From Glebionis coronaria (taxonomy: Eukaryota; Streptophyta; Magnoliopsida; Asterales; Asteraceae), in contig CM046878.1 of assembly GCA_025667525.1 (NCBI GenBank), positions 395,502,974 to 395,566,973 of the forward strand: DNA of 64,000 nucleotides, read 5' to 3'. Numbering within the stretch: position 1 is the first letter of the stretch; every line of letters starts with the position of its first letter. Made by a program: the position numbers and the translations under genes. Below are positions 1 through 14,112 of the stretch, piece after piece. The notes below the pieces were generated by a model that saw only the letters and a program-made list of their open reading frames with translations, had not been told where the DNA came from and did not search any database.

Positions 1-2740
<2,740 letters not shown>

Positions 2741-2778
2741 CTAGCGGCGTAACCTGCTCAACGGGCGGGTTCGTTTCG
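2741..2778 (-). mobile_element. Helitron-like 3' terminus (- strand)
   Basis: Read on the - strand the sequence has a GC-rich imperfect hairpin followed by a short spacer and CTAG, then T (position 2740) and the (TA)n array. Plant Helitrons end in a hairpin plus CTRR and insert between A and T, which fits. A second, cleaner copy of this terminus is at 32716-32744. I could not identify the 5' TC end, so the length of the element to the right is unknown. Confidence 0.5.
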
Positions 2779-5131
2779 TAAACTTTTTCTAAATGTACAT
2801 CTGTGTATCAGTTATATCTGTTGGCAGTGAGACCCATTTTTGTTAAGAGAAACCTAAAAGGGAACTATTATTTGATACTAACTGATCTTTGTCTATCCCC
2901 GGATGTCTTTTTGTCCGATGTGAATTTTTTATTGTACAAATATCGGTTTGTTTTTTTAATTAAATTTTTTGGCTTAAATGTGAGAGTTTAAGGAACTTAA
3001 AAGTCAATGAGTAACTGAAATCGCTCATAAAACAAAACAAAAAGTTGAATAAGCTAAGTTTATGCTTGTTGGTCATGCTTAGCAAATCGATAATTGAATG
3101 TTGTGATAGTAACTATAAAGGATGGCTATTATGGGGTGCGAACGGTACAAAGACATAGGGCGACCAATAAAATAGGGCCACCTAATTTTAAATTTTTTGT
3201 TACCCTCATGTTTATTTTTTCATCATTATCTTATAATTGTCAATGAATATGTAATTGAATTTGACAATTGGCCCAAATCCTAATATTAGAAAATGTGTAT
3301 CATTAGCTACTTCATTAGCAAAAAATAATCTTCAAGCAGTTTGGATTGATTGAGTTGGGACCATTTATCTTTACTTTTTACATTGGATCTTATGTTTTGC
3401 CGTTAATCAATTCATAATATTTCACACGTTCGTTTAAAGAGGTGGCAAAACGGGCGGGCGGCGGGGTAAACGGGAAACGGGTTAAACGGGCGGCGGGCTA
3501 AATGGGCACCGACGAAAGGGGCTGGCTAAACGGGCGCAAGCTAAAAAGGGAAAAAAAACATAAAAAACCTTGAATTAAAAAAAAATTGTTTGAAAGTCGG
3601 GGATAAAAAAATAAATAAAATATCCGTCAAGTAGCCTAATTAGTATTTTACATGTGCGCCCATTAGGCCCATTTAGTTTCTTACATGTGCGCCCGTTTAG
3701 CCTATTCATAATAAAGAATGGGCAAAATGTGCCCTATCATTTTTTGAAAAGTATCAAAAAATGCCCATATATATTAAAATAGGCAAAATTTGTCACCTCT
3801 ACTAAACTTTCATTTAGCATTACCGATAAATATATATATATTATTTTTTTAAACTGTTCGTATTTACTAGGGGCCTCCGAATTGTCACGGCATAAGGCCA
3901 CCGAAATTCACAAGTCGGCCTTGAGTTTAATGTAGTTATCAAAATTTTATATAGTAGAAAAACTTTTGAGTTGCCTTACATGATTTGCATGTCGATATTA
4001 CTTGTCTAAACATCGAAGGGTGTTCACCGAGAACAATACTCGTTGTAGAAGTGAATGACATCATTTACCTTTTTTTTCCTTGCCGTCATTTATCTTATTC
4101 TTCGAAGCACTCATCAATACAGTAGATTAGGTACTCATTGAAGAATTGTACTTTAGGCCAAACATATCTTAATTAGGATTACTGGACTAGATTAGTTGTA
4201 TGTTAGTATATGATTTATCACATAATGTTCATGTATTTTCATTGACTGTATAGCAAATTCTTGAGTACATTTTGAACAGTACCTTGTCTCGCATTCTCCC
4301 AAATATCCGCTTATACTAATACTTTAGTTCATTTGAGCATTCTAACAATAGGACGATATCTTTTGATTCTGACATTTCTACGATGTCTAAATACTCAATC
4401 ATTATCTTATAATAAACAAGTTATAAGATGGAGTTTATACGTGGTCTTAATACCAAGAGTCATAGGTCGCTCATGTTTCTGAAGGTTCAGAATGCTGGAC
4501 ACAAGAACCCAACTACAAATTTACCACGATACATAAAGTACACTAAGACGTCCAGCCCCTGAAAGCCTGTGCATCCCTTCATCATCAATGTATGTGTTCA
4601 CTGCCATAAGAAGAGTTTGCCTGTAAATTTTGACCAGCTGAACTTTGAGTGATAAAAAGGGACTGTGAATTTGCTAATACATCACAAGAAACACAAGATA
4701 TTCTAGATGAACAGTCTTATTTAATAGACCGATAAAGACGTATCAGATGTTCTAAGAAATACAGAAACTTATTTCACCCCTAAACAAAGATAATTATTTT
4801 GTCTCTAACTCACTGATAATGAATAACACAACATTAATTATAAGGAGTTTAAGGAAGCTAGTAGTATCATATTATAAAGATTACACCAAATAAATGTTGC
4901 ATGCGTCCATCACATGATAAAAATTAAATGGCTAATGACCCTACAACAATAACTGAATTACAGTAGATCAGTGATTATTTGGACTTATATACCTAAAGTA
5001 CCTGTCTTAATCAAGTACCATGAATCCATGATTATCAAGGAAGGTAAGATATCCATGAATTTAAGTGACATTTTTTTCTGTTATCTATACTTAGCCATGT
5101 AATTATGATTACAATAACAATATTATCACTA
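2779..5131. other. Non-coding stretch left of the SIRE element
   Basis: AT-rich sequence without a recognisable gene. It contains the hAT-like MITE at 3439-3799. The 62-codon frame at 2803-2991 has no features of a real protein. Part of it may belong to the Helitron whose terminus is at 2741. Confidence 0.5.
3439..3799. mobile_element. hAT-like MITE, 361 bp
   Basis: Starts 'gaggtggcaaaa' and ends with the inverted form 'tttgtcacctc', close to the GGGGTGGCAAA-type ends of plant hAT elements. The interior is rich in 'aaacgggcggg' on the left and in its complement on the right, typical of a foldback MITE. I found no convincing 8-bp TSD, so this is an older or degraded insertion. Confidence 0.55.
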
Positions 5132-5136
5132 ATAAA

Positions 5137-5882
5137 TGTTGGGAATCTAAACTTGTTAGATTCCCTGATCATTGATTTAAACATAATTAGGCTGTTAGAT
5201 AGTCCCTTGCCTGTGCCTAGGAGGCAGGCAAGTTTCGCAAGACTAACAGAGATCCAAGTCTCTGTGAGCAACCTCAGAGGAGTCCATGTCAGAGACATTG
5301 TCAGGGAAGTCGAAGATTACCTGAAGACATACTCATTGGCTGTGATGGATAACAGCCAAGTTGTATCAGGGACTCTGAGGGGTTGAGAGTTAACAGGGGT
5401 GGCAATACCCTGATAACTCTCAGCACACTTTGGACATGCCATTTGTGTGTTCAAGACTATGAAGAATAAGGAAACTGTTTTTGACAACTGTTCCTTAAAG
5501 CATAATGGAAGACTACCAAGAATAGAAGGACATCATGTGACTGATGTGGGAACTTGTAAAAGCTTGTGTAGTCGACATCAAGTACTGTTTAAGTCAAACT
5601 CATAACACTATAAATAGGATGTGTATCCATGCATTAATGTTTAACACTTTGAGATATTAAGAACATTATTGCATATAACTTAGTGAATCAAACAGCTACG
5701 ACTGTATTCATAAAGTTAGGGTTTATTGTTGTTCAAAGTGTGCACAACACATTGTCATCAAACTGTGTTATCCATAACACTTGTAATTCTTTATTATACA
5801 ATAATAAGATTACGTTTGAAAAGTAATACTTTGTGTTGATTAAGTTAAGATTAGGGTTTCTTGCATTGATTAGGGACTTTCA
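5137..5882 (+). repeat. 5' LTR of the SIRE-like element
   Basis: TG...CA-bounded 746-bp repeat, matched by 16578-17322. Short frames inside it (for example 5105-5386) are repeated in the 3' LTR and are not genes. It carries a candidate TATA box at 5609-5615. Confidence 0.95.
5609..5615 (+). promoter_or_regulatory. Candidate TATA box in the 5' LTR
   Basis: 'tataaat' in the context 'cactataaatagg', conserved in the 3' LTR. It is the best TATA match in the LTR and would start the genomic RNA some 30 bp downstream, defining the U3/R boundary near 5640. Confidence 0.6.
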
Positions 5883-5884
5883 AT

Positions 5885-5896
5885 TGGTATCAGAGC
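5885..5896 (+). other. Primer binding site, initiator-Met tRNA type
   Basis: 'tggtatcagagc' lies 2 nt after the end of the 5' LTR. This is the standard complement of the 3' end of plant initiator methionine tRNA, used to prime minus-strand synthesis in copia elements. Confidence 0.95.
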
Positions 5897-5955
5897 GGTG
5901 TTTGATATTAAAACCTTCAGAAACATCGTTCTCAGTTTTATAATCAAGATCCACC

Positions 5956-8490
5956 ATGCCGGAAACTTCTAACCCACCACAATCACCTTCCACAAACCCA
6001 TCTTCACCAAGACTTAACCCTCCTGCCAATGACGATGATCTACCCCAACTTCTTGACTCAAGAGGTGGATCACACGTTACAAGTGTACCAGTCTTTGATG
6101 AAGAAGATTTTGCCAGTTGGAAGAGTCAATTTCTTGTATATCTTGATGGGCTTGAACCTTTTCTTTTAGAAATTTTAGAAAATGGTCCATATATTCCCAT
6201 GGAGCTTACATCCACTGAAGAAAACCCTCTTCCCAAACCTCTCAAACAATGGACTCCAGCTGATAGGAAATTGGCAAACCAAGATAAACGTCTCAAAAGC
6301 ATCATAATTTCATGCCTTCCCAAGCATATAATGAAGTCTGTCATTCAGTGTCCCACAACTAAACAAATGTGGACAGACCTCATTCTTGGCCATGAAGGAC
6401 CCTCTGAAACAAGAGAGACAAAGATTCAGGCACTCAGACTTCAGTTTAATGCCTTTAAGTCACTTGAAGGTGAAAAGGTTCAGCAAACCTATACTAGGCT
6501 GAAGATTCTTCTAAATGACCTAGCTATGAATGATGTCACTATTGGTCAAGTTGAGATCAATGCTACTTTTGTCAACAGCCTTCCAAGAAAGTGGCTGAGC
6601 ATGAATCAGACTCAGAGAGCTAACAACTCAATCAAAAATGATACCCTTGCTCAGCTCTATGGTAAGTACAATTATGAAGAAGGGCTGATCGATACTATCT
6701 ACAAATCAGAGACTGAAAGATTTATAGTCCAAGGAGCATCTTCCAAAGCATTGATCTCTGCAACACATCTTCATGACAGCGATTCTGATGTTGAAGAAGA
6801 TACACGTAGCAGCCAAGAGTTCTTGTCAGACCTCAATGCAGAGTTCCATGAAAGAGCGTTGCTAGCCAACCAAAGAAGATACTACAAAAGATCGGGAAGA
6901 GTAGGATCAGCTAGTAAACCAACTGACAGGTCAAAAGAAACTTGTTTTGCCTGTGGAAAGCTTGGACATTATCAAAAAGACTGTCCTTCTACCAAGACAT
7001 CCTCACCCTCTTATCCATCATCTTCATCCAAACCCTACAAGTTCAAACAACATAACAACTCATCTCAATCCAATTCTTCAGACACTGAGAAGAAAGATTA
7101 CAAAAATAAGTACAAGGCACTTAAAGCTGAGTTAGAACAAATGAACTTGAAGATTGAAGCTCTGTCCAAAAAGAAAGGTGGTGAGAAAAAGACAGAGAAA
7201 GGGTTGGTTGCTGAAACTTATGATTGGAATGATGAGCCACTGACTTCAGATGAAGAAGACACCACCAGAGTCAGGGCTTTCATGGCGATAGCTGAAGATG
7301 AACCAGCTGTTGGAAAAGGTGATGCAAGATCAGGACAATGGGTTGACATCACAATGAAAAAGGTACACAGGCTTTTATCCATGTCTGATAGTGATGAACG
7401 TAAGCATGTCCTTGATTACACCATTGTTGATTTACACTTTGTTGAGGAACAAAGAAAGAACCTACTTGATAAGTTTCACTCTGTTAAATCTGAAATGCTA
7501 AATGCTAAGGCTGAATGTAAAACCCTCAGGCGGGTTAATTTAGAGAAAATATCCCTGCAAAATGAAGTAGCTAGATTAACCTTGAAAAACATTGCTTTAA
7601 ATGATCAAGTCTCTGAATTGAACAAGATTATTGAAAATGGCTGTGTGCTAGGTTTACTATTGATGAATTGCTTAGGGATGAAGTGCCTGCTGACTTAAAA
7701 AGGGATATATCTGCTAAGAAAAATAAGCTGAGAATTCTCACCAAACCCAAAGACATTGTCTTTAAATCTACAGAGACTATTCATATGTCAGATACCACCT
7801 TGACAAATGACCCTGTCTCTGAAGATGTGGCTGAGCTACCTCCCTTGCCCAAACTCTGGAGTTGAACCCAGCAGTTCTTCTAGATCTGCTAAGGATGAAC
7901 TTAGGACAGATATTGAGAATCCTCCAGCTAAAGTCTTTCATGTTCCTGCTAAAAAAACTGGCAAACAAGTAGCTTTTAAGCCTGTTACTACTAAAGCTGT
8001 GAATAAGGTTGAACCTACTACTGAAGATCGCCTGTTGTCTCTTATGAAAGAAGTAGAACTCTTGAAACAACACATTAAGCCTTCCGCTGAATGCTCTACT
8101 TCTCATGAACCTAAGTCAGTCCTAGGTGAACCCAAAGGGGAAAGGTTAATCAAACCTTATTGCAATGTGTGTAAAAATTCTCACCATTCGACCTTAGATC
8201 ATGACAGACACATGGCAGCTAAAAGAGCTCAGACACCCTCTAGGGACAGACCACAAAGTTCCAAAAGACAACAGGGAAATTACAAACCTTATCCTCCCTG
8301 TAAATTCTGTGGGTTCACAGACCATCACTCAAACGAGTGTGGTGACTTCCCTGGGTGTGATATCTGTGGAAGTTATAACCATGAAACAATGAACTGTCCA
8401 TCCCAACGCCAAAAGTTTTTCAGGAACACAAGAGTTGCTAATAAGCAATTCAGGGAACCCATTGGAAAGTGGGTTCACCATAGGAACTAA
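5956..8490 (+). pseudogene. gag: gag of the SIRE-like element, with frame breaks
   Basis: Structural (capsid/nucleocapsid) polyprotein. The start at 5956 has a good context (accATGc) and is the first ATG after the primer site. The first frame (5956-7698) shows a copia gag (UBN2-type) domain at about residues 45-230, a zinc knuckle C-x2-C-x4-H-x4-C near residue 330 (CFACGKLGHYQKDC), then Lys/Glu-rich coiled coil. Homology-like sequence then moves to another frame at about 7650, back to the first frame near 7850-7865, and continues to 8490 with two further Cys/His clusters around 8160-8400. At least two small indels therefore break gag, and a stop at 8488-8490 separates it from pol. The extended Cys/His-rich C-terminal part is larger than a minimal copia gag. 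Confidence 0.8.
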
Positions 8491-8507
8491 TCTGTTTCTA
8501 TGTATCT

Positions 8508-11500
8508 GTGCAGAAATATCTCAAGGAATCGGTATGGTATCTAGATAGTGGCTGTTCTAGACACATGACAGGGATTCAACAATACCTGCACAGATACTCA
8601 AAGGAGCCAGGTCCTAAAGTGGTGTTTGGAGATAACTCTTCAGGTGACACAGAAGGATATGGCTTAGTGAACTGCAATGGGATCACATTTACCAGGGTTG
8701 CATATGTGAATGGTCTTAAACACAATCTTATTAGCATCAGCCAATTGTGTGATGCTGACTATAAGGTTTTGTTTACTAAGACTCAGGGAACCATATTCAA
8801 CAAAAACAACGATGTTGTGCTGATTGCACCTAGAAGGAGAGATGTTTATGTCATCAACATGGTTGTGTGCTCTGAAGACAGCTCAAATTGTTTTCTTGCT
8901 AAAGCCTCTGAAAGTGTCAATTGGCTGTGCCACAAAAGACTGTCTCATCTCAACTTCAAGAACATCAATAAGATAGCCACTCAAAACTTGGTTGCTGGTC
9001 TACCTTCAGTAATGTTTTCCAAAGACAAAACTTGTTCTGCCTGTGTCAAAGGAAAGCATCACAGGTCTTCATTCAAGACTAGGCAATCATTCTCTATTGA
9101 CAAGTGCTTACATCTCCTTCACAAGGATTTGTTTGGGCCTGTCAAACCTCAAACCATTAATCACAACAAATACACCCTGGTCATAGTTGATGAATTTTCA
9201 AGATACACATGGGTGTTCTTCCTCAGAAGGAAAAGTGATGCAGCTGAAACCATCATGTCCTTCATCAGACAGGTTGAAAATATGAATGATGTTAGAGTCA
9301 AAGCTCTAAGAAGTGATAATGGTACAGAATTCAAGAATCATCAACTTGAATCTTTTTGTGATGAAAAAGGGATTTCTCAGAACTTCTCTTCAGCTGGCAC
9401 CCCTGAACAAAATGGTGTGGCTGAGAGAAGAAACAGGACCTTGATTGAAGCAGCAAGAACTATGTTAAATGGTGCAGCCTTACCAAAGCAATTTTGGGGA
9501 GAAGCTGTTCACACTGCCTGCTACACTCAAAACAGATCAATCATTGTCAAAAGACATGGTAAAACCTCCTATGAAGTTTTCAGAAAAAGATCTCCAGACG
9601 TCAGCTATTTTCATGTGTTTGGGTGCCCTGTGTTTATTTATAACTACAGGGATAAACTTGGAAAGTTTGATGAAAAAGCTGATGATGGTTTCTTTTTGGG
9701 ATACTCTCCAACAGCCAAAGCCTTCAGAGTATTCAACATCAGAAGACAAGAAGTAGAAGAAACATTCCATGTTAGATTCAATGAAGATGATGAAGTCATA
9801 CAGAGAACAGGAACAGAGGGTGATGAAATAGATTTTAATGAAAATATTTCTTTCCCAAGTGATGAGTTCACAGAACCCAGACCTACCAGTCATCATCACT
9901 CCAACACTCTCACTCCTTATGTCCCTGCCTTTGACCCTCTGTCTACTCACAACATAGAAGTTCCTACCTCTCAGGAACTTGATGAAGAAGAACCTCAAAT
10001 TTCTGATGGTCCTTCTCATAATATTGATGACTCACCAATTCTTCAAATCCCTGAAGATTCTCCTGCTGATAATGAAATAGCTTCCCTTGATATGGCTGAA
10101 GAAGACTCTGACACTGAAGTAGTCTTTGAAGAAAGCCCTCCTAGTCAGCAGGATGAAACTCAAATTGTACCAGCTGTGCCCTCAAGTACCCCTGTCCTTG
10201 AATCCCCAGCTCCTCAAAATAAGTGGTCAAGAGATCAACACATTCTTCTTGTCAATATTATTGGGGAACCAAATGCAGGGGTCACAACCAGACAGCGAAT
10301 CCAAGACTCAGAGTCAGCCTCAGCTAATGAATGTCTATTTGCTGAATTTCTCTCACAAATTGAACCTAAAAGAGTAGCTGAGGCTTTGGTAGAAGAAGGA
10401 TGGGTAGCTGCTATGCAAGAAGAAATCAATCAGTTCAAAAGGAACAAAGTATGGACACTAGTGCCAGCTCCACCTGGAAAGAATATCACAGGCACTAGAT
10501 GGATCTATAGAAATAAGATGGATGAAATTGGGAACATCATCAGGAACAAGGCCAGACTGGTAGCACAGGGGTTCTCTCAGACTGAAGGAATTGATTATGA
10601 TGAAACTTTTGCACCTGTTGCTAGACTTGAAGCCATCAGAATCTTCCTTGCTTATGCTGCCTATATGAACATCACTGTGTATCAGATGGATGTTAAGAGT
10701 GCCTTCCTCAATGGTGATTTGGCTGAGGAAGTGTATGTTGCACAACCCGAAGGATTTGAGAACAGCGAGTTTCCCAACCATGTGTACAGACTTCACAAGG
10801 CAATGTATGGTCTGAAACAAGCTCCAAGAGCATGGTATGAAACTCTTTCAAATTTCTTAACTGAAAATAAATTTGTCAGGGGTTCTATTGATAAAACACT
10901 CTTTACCTTCAAGGACAAGAGTGATTTCATCATTGTGCAGATTTATGTGGATGATATCATCTTTGGGTCAACAAATGTCAATCTTAGTAAACGTTTTGCT
11001 AAATTAATGACCAAGAAATATGAGATGAGTATGATGGGTGAATTAACTTACTTTTTGGGCTTTCAAATTAAACAATGTCCTAAGGGAATTTCAATTTGTC
11101 AAGAAAAGTATGTTAAGGATTTGCTTAAAAAATATGACTTAGCTGATTGTGCATCAGTGAAATGCCCCATGCTTCCACCCAACAACTTGGGCCCTGATGA
11201 GTCAGGGGTCTCTGTCAATGAGACTTTATATAGAGGCATGATTGGGTCACTCATGTATCTAACATCTAGTCGACCAGATATCCAATTCTCCACATGTCTC
11301 TGTGCAAGGTACCAAGCTAACCCAAAAGAATCCCATCTAGTGGCCGTTAAGAGTATTTTCAGGTATCTCAAAGGAACACCATCCCTAGGTCTATGGTATC
11401 CAAAGGAATCAGGCTTTGATCTCAAGGCCTATTTAGATTCAGATTATGATGGATGCTGTATTGACAGGAAAAGCACTTCAGGCAGCTGTCAAATCCTAGG

Positions 11501-11900
11501 AGGAAAATTGGTTGGATGGAGTGCTAGGAAGCAAAACTCTGTGGCTATGTCTTCAGCTGAGGCAGAATATGTCGCTGCAACCAGCTGTTGTGCTCAGGTG
11601 CTCTGGATGAAAAGTCAATTGGCTGACTATGAAATCTTGTATGACAAAGTGCCAATCTTTTGTGACAACACCAGCGCCATTGCCATATCCAACAACCATG
11701 TTCTTCACTCACGTACCAAACACATTGATATCAGGTATCATTTTATCAGGGATCATATAATGAAGGGAGATATTGAGCTGCATTTTGTTCCCACAGAGCT
11801 GCAACTAGCTGATATCTTTACAAAGCCTTTGGCTGAACCTTCGTTCAACAGGCTAGTTGATGAGCTAGGGATGCTCAATATCTCAAAGCCTGAGGCTTGA
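8508..11900 (+). CDS. pol: pol polyprotein (protease, integrase, reverse transcriptase, RNase H) of the SIRE-like element
   Basis: Enzymatic polyprotein, about 1,130 residues without a break. Order: aspartic protease with [13 protein letters not shown] at residues 11-23; GAG-pre-integrase zinc region ending [10 protein letters not shown]; integrase core with D207, D270 and E306 (D,D-35-E spacing intact); reverse transcriptase from about residue 640 with [11 protein letters not shown] and the YVDD active site near 813; RNase H with the acidic residues in LDSDYDG, SSAEAEY and FCDNTSA. This is copia order (integrase before RT). The frame is open from 8484; the nominal start at 8508 is GTG, so it needs fusion to gag by frameshifting, readthrough or splicing, or has lost its original link. 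All catalytic residues I can check are present, so the enzymes may still work in trans. Confidence 0.95.
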   Translation: MQKYLKESVWYLDSGCSRHMTGIQQYLHRYSKEPGPKVVFGDNSSGDTEGYGLVNCNGITFTRVAYVNGLKHNLISISQLCDADYKVLFTKTQGTIFNKNNDVVLIAPRRRDVYVINMVVCSEDSSNCFLAKASESVNWLCHKRLSHLNFKNINKIATQNLVAGLPSVMFSKDKTCSACVKGKHHRSSFKTRQSFSIDKCLHLLHKDLFGPVKPQTINHNKYTLVIVDEFSRYTWVFFLRRKSDAAETIMSFIRQVENMNDVRVKALRSDNGTEFKNHQLESFCDEKGISQNFSSAGTPEQNGVAERRNRTLIEAARTMLNGAALPKQFWGEAVHTACYTQNRSIIVKRHGKTSYEVFRKRSPDVSYFHVFGCPVFIYNYRDKLGKFDEKADDGFFLGYSPTAKAFRVFNIRRQEVEETFHVRFNEDDEVIQRTGTEGDEIDFNENISFPSDEFTEPRPTSHHHSNTLTPYVPAFDPLSTHNIEVPTSQELDEEEPQISDGPSHNIDDSPILQIPEDSPADNEIASLDMAEEDSDTEVVFEESPPSQQDETQIVPAVPSSTPVLESPAPQNKWSRDQHILLVNIIGEPNAGVTTRQRIQDSESASANECLFAEFLSQIEPKRVAEALVEEGWVAAMQEEINQFKRNKVWTLVPAPPGKNITGTRWIYRNKMDEIGNIIRNKARLVAQGFSQTEGIDYDETFAPVARLEAIRIFLAYAAYMNITVYQMDVKSAFLNGDLAEEVYVAQPEGFENSEFPNHVYRLHKAMYGLKQAPRAWYETLSNFLTENKFVRGSIDKTLFTFKDKSDFIIVQIYVDDIIFGSTNVNLSKRFAKLMTKKYEMSMMGELTYFLGFQIKQCPKGISICQEKYVKDLLKKYDLADCASVKCPMLPPNNLGPDESGVSVNETLYRGMIGSLMYLTSSRPDIQFSTCLCARYQANPKESHLVAVKSIFRYLKGTPSLGLWYPKESGFDLKAYLDSDYDGCCIDRKSTSGSCQILGGKLVGWSARKQNSVAMSSAEAEYVAATSCCAQVLWMKSQLADYEILYDKVPIFCDNTSAIAISNNHVLHSRTKHIDIRYHFIRDHIMKGDIELHFVPTELQLADIFTKPLAEPSFNRLVDELGMLNISKPEA

Positions 11901-12239
11901 TATTAAATGTGTTCATTAAATGATTGATTCTATATTAAATGTTTTTCACATGAAACTAGGTAGTTACTTTCCAAGTAAATGCAAAAAACATTCTCAAATA
12001 TTTAATCATTTATTTTTCGGATAACGAGGAGACAAACTTTTTGAAAGGTCAAGGGGACCCACTTGAGCAGTCATTTTCGCACCTTGCATTTAATACGGTT
12101 GAATAACTGTTCACTTAGTTTGAATATATATTGTCTCCTTTCTCTTCTCACCCACCACCATTCTAAAATCTACTTCTCTCTCTAAGTTCTTATCTCTCTT
12201 AACCATCCGCCATTTTCTTTCACCTTCAACCTCAAATCC
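11901..12239 (+). promoter_or_regulatory. Spacer between pol and the extra ORF, with a possible internal promoter
   Basis: 339 bp. Near 12122-12132 there is a TATA-like 'gaatatatattg', followed by a CT-rich stretch (12137-12238: 'ctcctttctcttctc', 'ttctctctctaag') leading to an ATG with G at +4. This looks like a plant promoter plus 5' UTR. The alternative is expression from a spliced LTR transcript; I saw no obvious AG acceptor just before 12240. Confidence 0.4.
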
Positions 12240-13381
12240 ATGGCGTTCTCAGTTCCCAAAGCTTCAAATGTTAACTTCGAGATCAATGAGAGTATCCTCG
12301 CCTCCAACAACGCCATTGGATGGATTAAGGCACCAAACAGTACCTATTCAGATCTGGTAAATTTCATGCAGAATTGTGACCTAAATGAAGCCTTCACCAA
12401 ATCCCCATCCACCTTTTACCAAGAATACCTTAGGGAATTCTGGTATTCTGCTGAAGTGGTAGAAGATACCATAACATTTAGCCTTTCATGCAATGAACAC
12501 CCTTTTGCCTTCTCCCTTAAAGACTTTTCAAGTGTGGCCGGACTAAAGCATGGAGATGAATGCCTAAAGGTAGTTGACAAAAAGGATGTCAAGGAAGCCC
12601 TGGCCACACTCAACCCTTGCCATGATGTTAACCCTACCCTTACACCAGCTGAGGTCCTCGCCAAATCCCCTCTGAATATTAAATACTTCACTCCTATGTG
12701 GCGTGTCCTCTTCACCCACATTGTTAAGTCCCTTGGAGGAATGCAGGGATCACAGGATCAGATGTCTTTCAACCATCAGGCTATTGCTTATGGATTAATT
12801 TGGGGAGCTGATGTTGACGTTGGAAGCATTCTCTTCTCAAACCTGGTAGAACAACTGAAGGAAGGAATCAAGTCAGAGAAAAGAACATCTGTTATGTGCG
12901 CTTCCTGTCTCTGATCTTTGAAAGCCTGCTGGGAGATAACTACCACAACAAGGCCTTGACTGCTCTTAAGCCCTATCACATCACAGGCGCCATCTACAAG
13001 GAAATAGGAGCTGAAGATGTCCCTGTCACCGCCCATATGCTGAACGTGGCCAACCAAGTACCAAACGCTGAGAAGCCCTTGCTTCCTTACTCTGAGAAGG
13101 TGAATACTTCTAGTGTTGCTGGCAAGTCTATGTCTTTGACCTCTGGGCAGCACACTACTAAGTCCAAGGCTTCATCTGGCCAACAGCCTAAGAAGAAGAA
13201 AATCCCCTCTTCTTCCCACTCCAAAGCTGTTACTAAGGCCAAGGGAAAGAAGACTGACGCCTCCTCTGGTCCAGATACTCTTGTGGATTCGGATTCTTTG
13301 GCTGACAAACAACAGGCGTCTAGTGTCTCAAAGTCAGCTGAGACAACAGGAAACCAGCCTGATCAAGCTGATATCTCACAG
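12240..13381 (+). pseudogene. Extra ORF of the SIRE-like element, exon 1 (frameshifted)
   Basis: Lies in the position of the so-called env-like ORF of SIRE elements. ATG at 12240 (ccATGg context). Residues 1 to about 213 are an unbroken, protein-like domain with no signal peptide or membrane segment. A small indel between about 12870 and 12896 moves the reading into another frame, which continues to 13381 with a Lys/Ser-rich, low-complexity tail (KKKK near 13190, many Ser/Thr). Just after the Gln codon ending at 13381 comes GTAATC, a good plant 5' splice site. Function unknown; nothing visible supports an envelope protein. Confidence 0.65.
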
Positions 13382-14112
13382 GTAATCAGTGTACATTTTT
13401 CGAGGTTCACAAGCAGCCACTCTCATTTGTCTGTAGGAGAGAGTGGTGAAGTTAGGGTAATCCTAGACCCATAGAAGTCTATCTATACACTTAGAATCCT
13501 TTAAGACTTCTGTACACCCTGTCTTTGCACCAGGGAATGATTCATTTGTGTTTATAAAGCACCCCGATGACCCTGCACCCTTTAGACAGTATTCAGGCTA
13601 ACAACAACCTGAATACACTAATGTCTCAACCTTGATCAGCTGTACTTCACACAGCCTCTTGGTTCCCTCCTTAAAAGAGTCCCAAAGGATTTATCCTTTC
13701 AGGGGGAGCTGAATCATCACCCTTAGCTTTCCTAGGGGCAGCGTAACAGGCGACCTACAACCACATATGTTTCACTCTTAAAAGAGTCCCAAAGGTTTTA
13801 ACCTTTTGGGGGGGCTGAATAATCACACTCAGCTTTCCTAGGGGCAGCGACTGGCGATCCATAAACAACATATGTTTCACTATCAAAAGAGTCCTAAAGG
13901 TTTTTACCTTTTAGGGGGGCTGAATAATCACAGTCAGCTTTCCTAGGGGCAGCGAATGGCGATCATTAACCACATTTTATTCACACTTAAAAGAATCCCA
14001 AGGATTTATCCTTTAGAGTGGCTGAGCAATCACCCTCAGCCTCTCTGGGACAGCAAAATGGCGACCATTCCCCTTATATTTTTCCCTGTTACTAATTACA
14101 ACAAACTTACAG
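13382..14112 (+). other. Predicted 731-nt intron in the extra ORF
   Basis: Donor CAG^GTAATC at 13381/13382 and acceptor 'acttacag^gct' at 14112/14113, with a pyrimidine-rich run (14066-14091) and a 'ttactaatt' branch-point-like site at 14089-14097. The exon on each side is open and ends or begins exactly at a codon boundary (phase 0): the reading is open upstream to 13381 in one frame and from 14113 in the downstream frame, well before that frame's first ATG at 14206. Stops block direct readthrough. Splicing is inferred, not shown. Confidence 0.65.
13664..14075 (+). repeat. Four tandem repeats of about 105 bp with hairpins, inside the predicted intron
   Basis: Unit starts (TTAAAAGAGT or a variant) at 13671, 13778, 13883 and 13987, giving spacings of 107, 105 and 104 bp. 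Each unit has a hairpin of the type CCCAAAGG...CCTTTTGGG, then a G-run of 5-7, 'ctgaat.atcac', 'cagctttcctaggggcagcg' and 'tggcgat'. In the third unit the stem changes to CCTAAAGG...CCTTTTAGG, so both arms changed together. The fourth copy is the most degraded. The G-runs resemble polypurine tracts. Confidence 0.85.

Noticed and set aside
5105..5386. Short ORF in the SIRE 5' LTR, with its copy at 16594-16827 and antisense frames
   Set aside because: Lies in the LTR, duplicated by LTR identity, no protein-like features.
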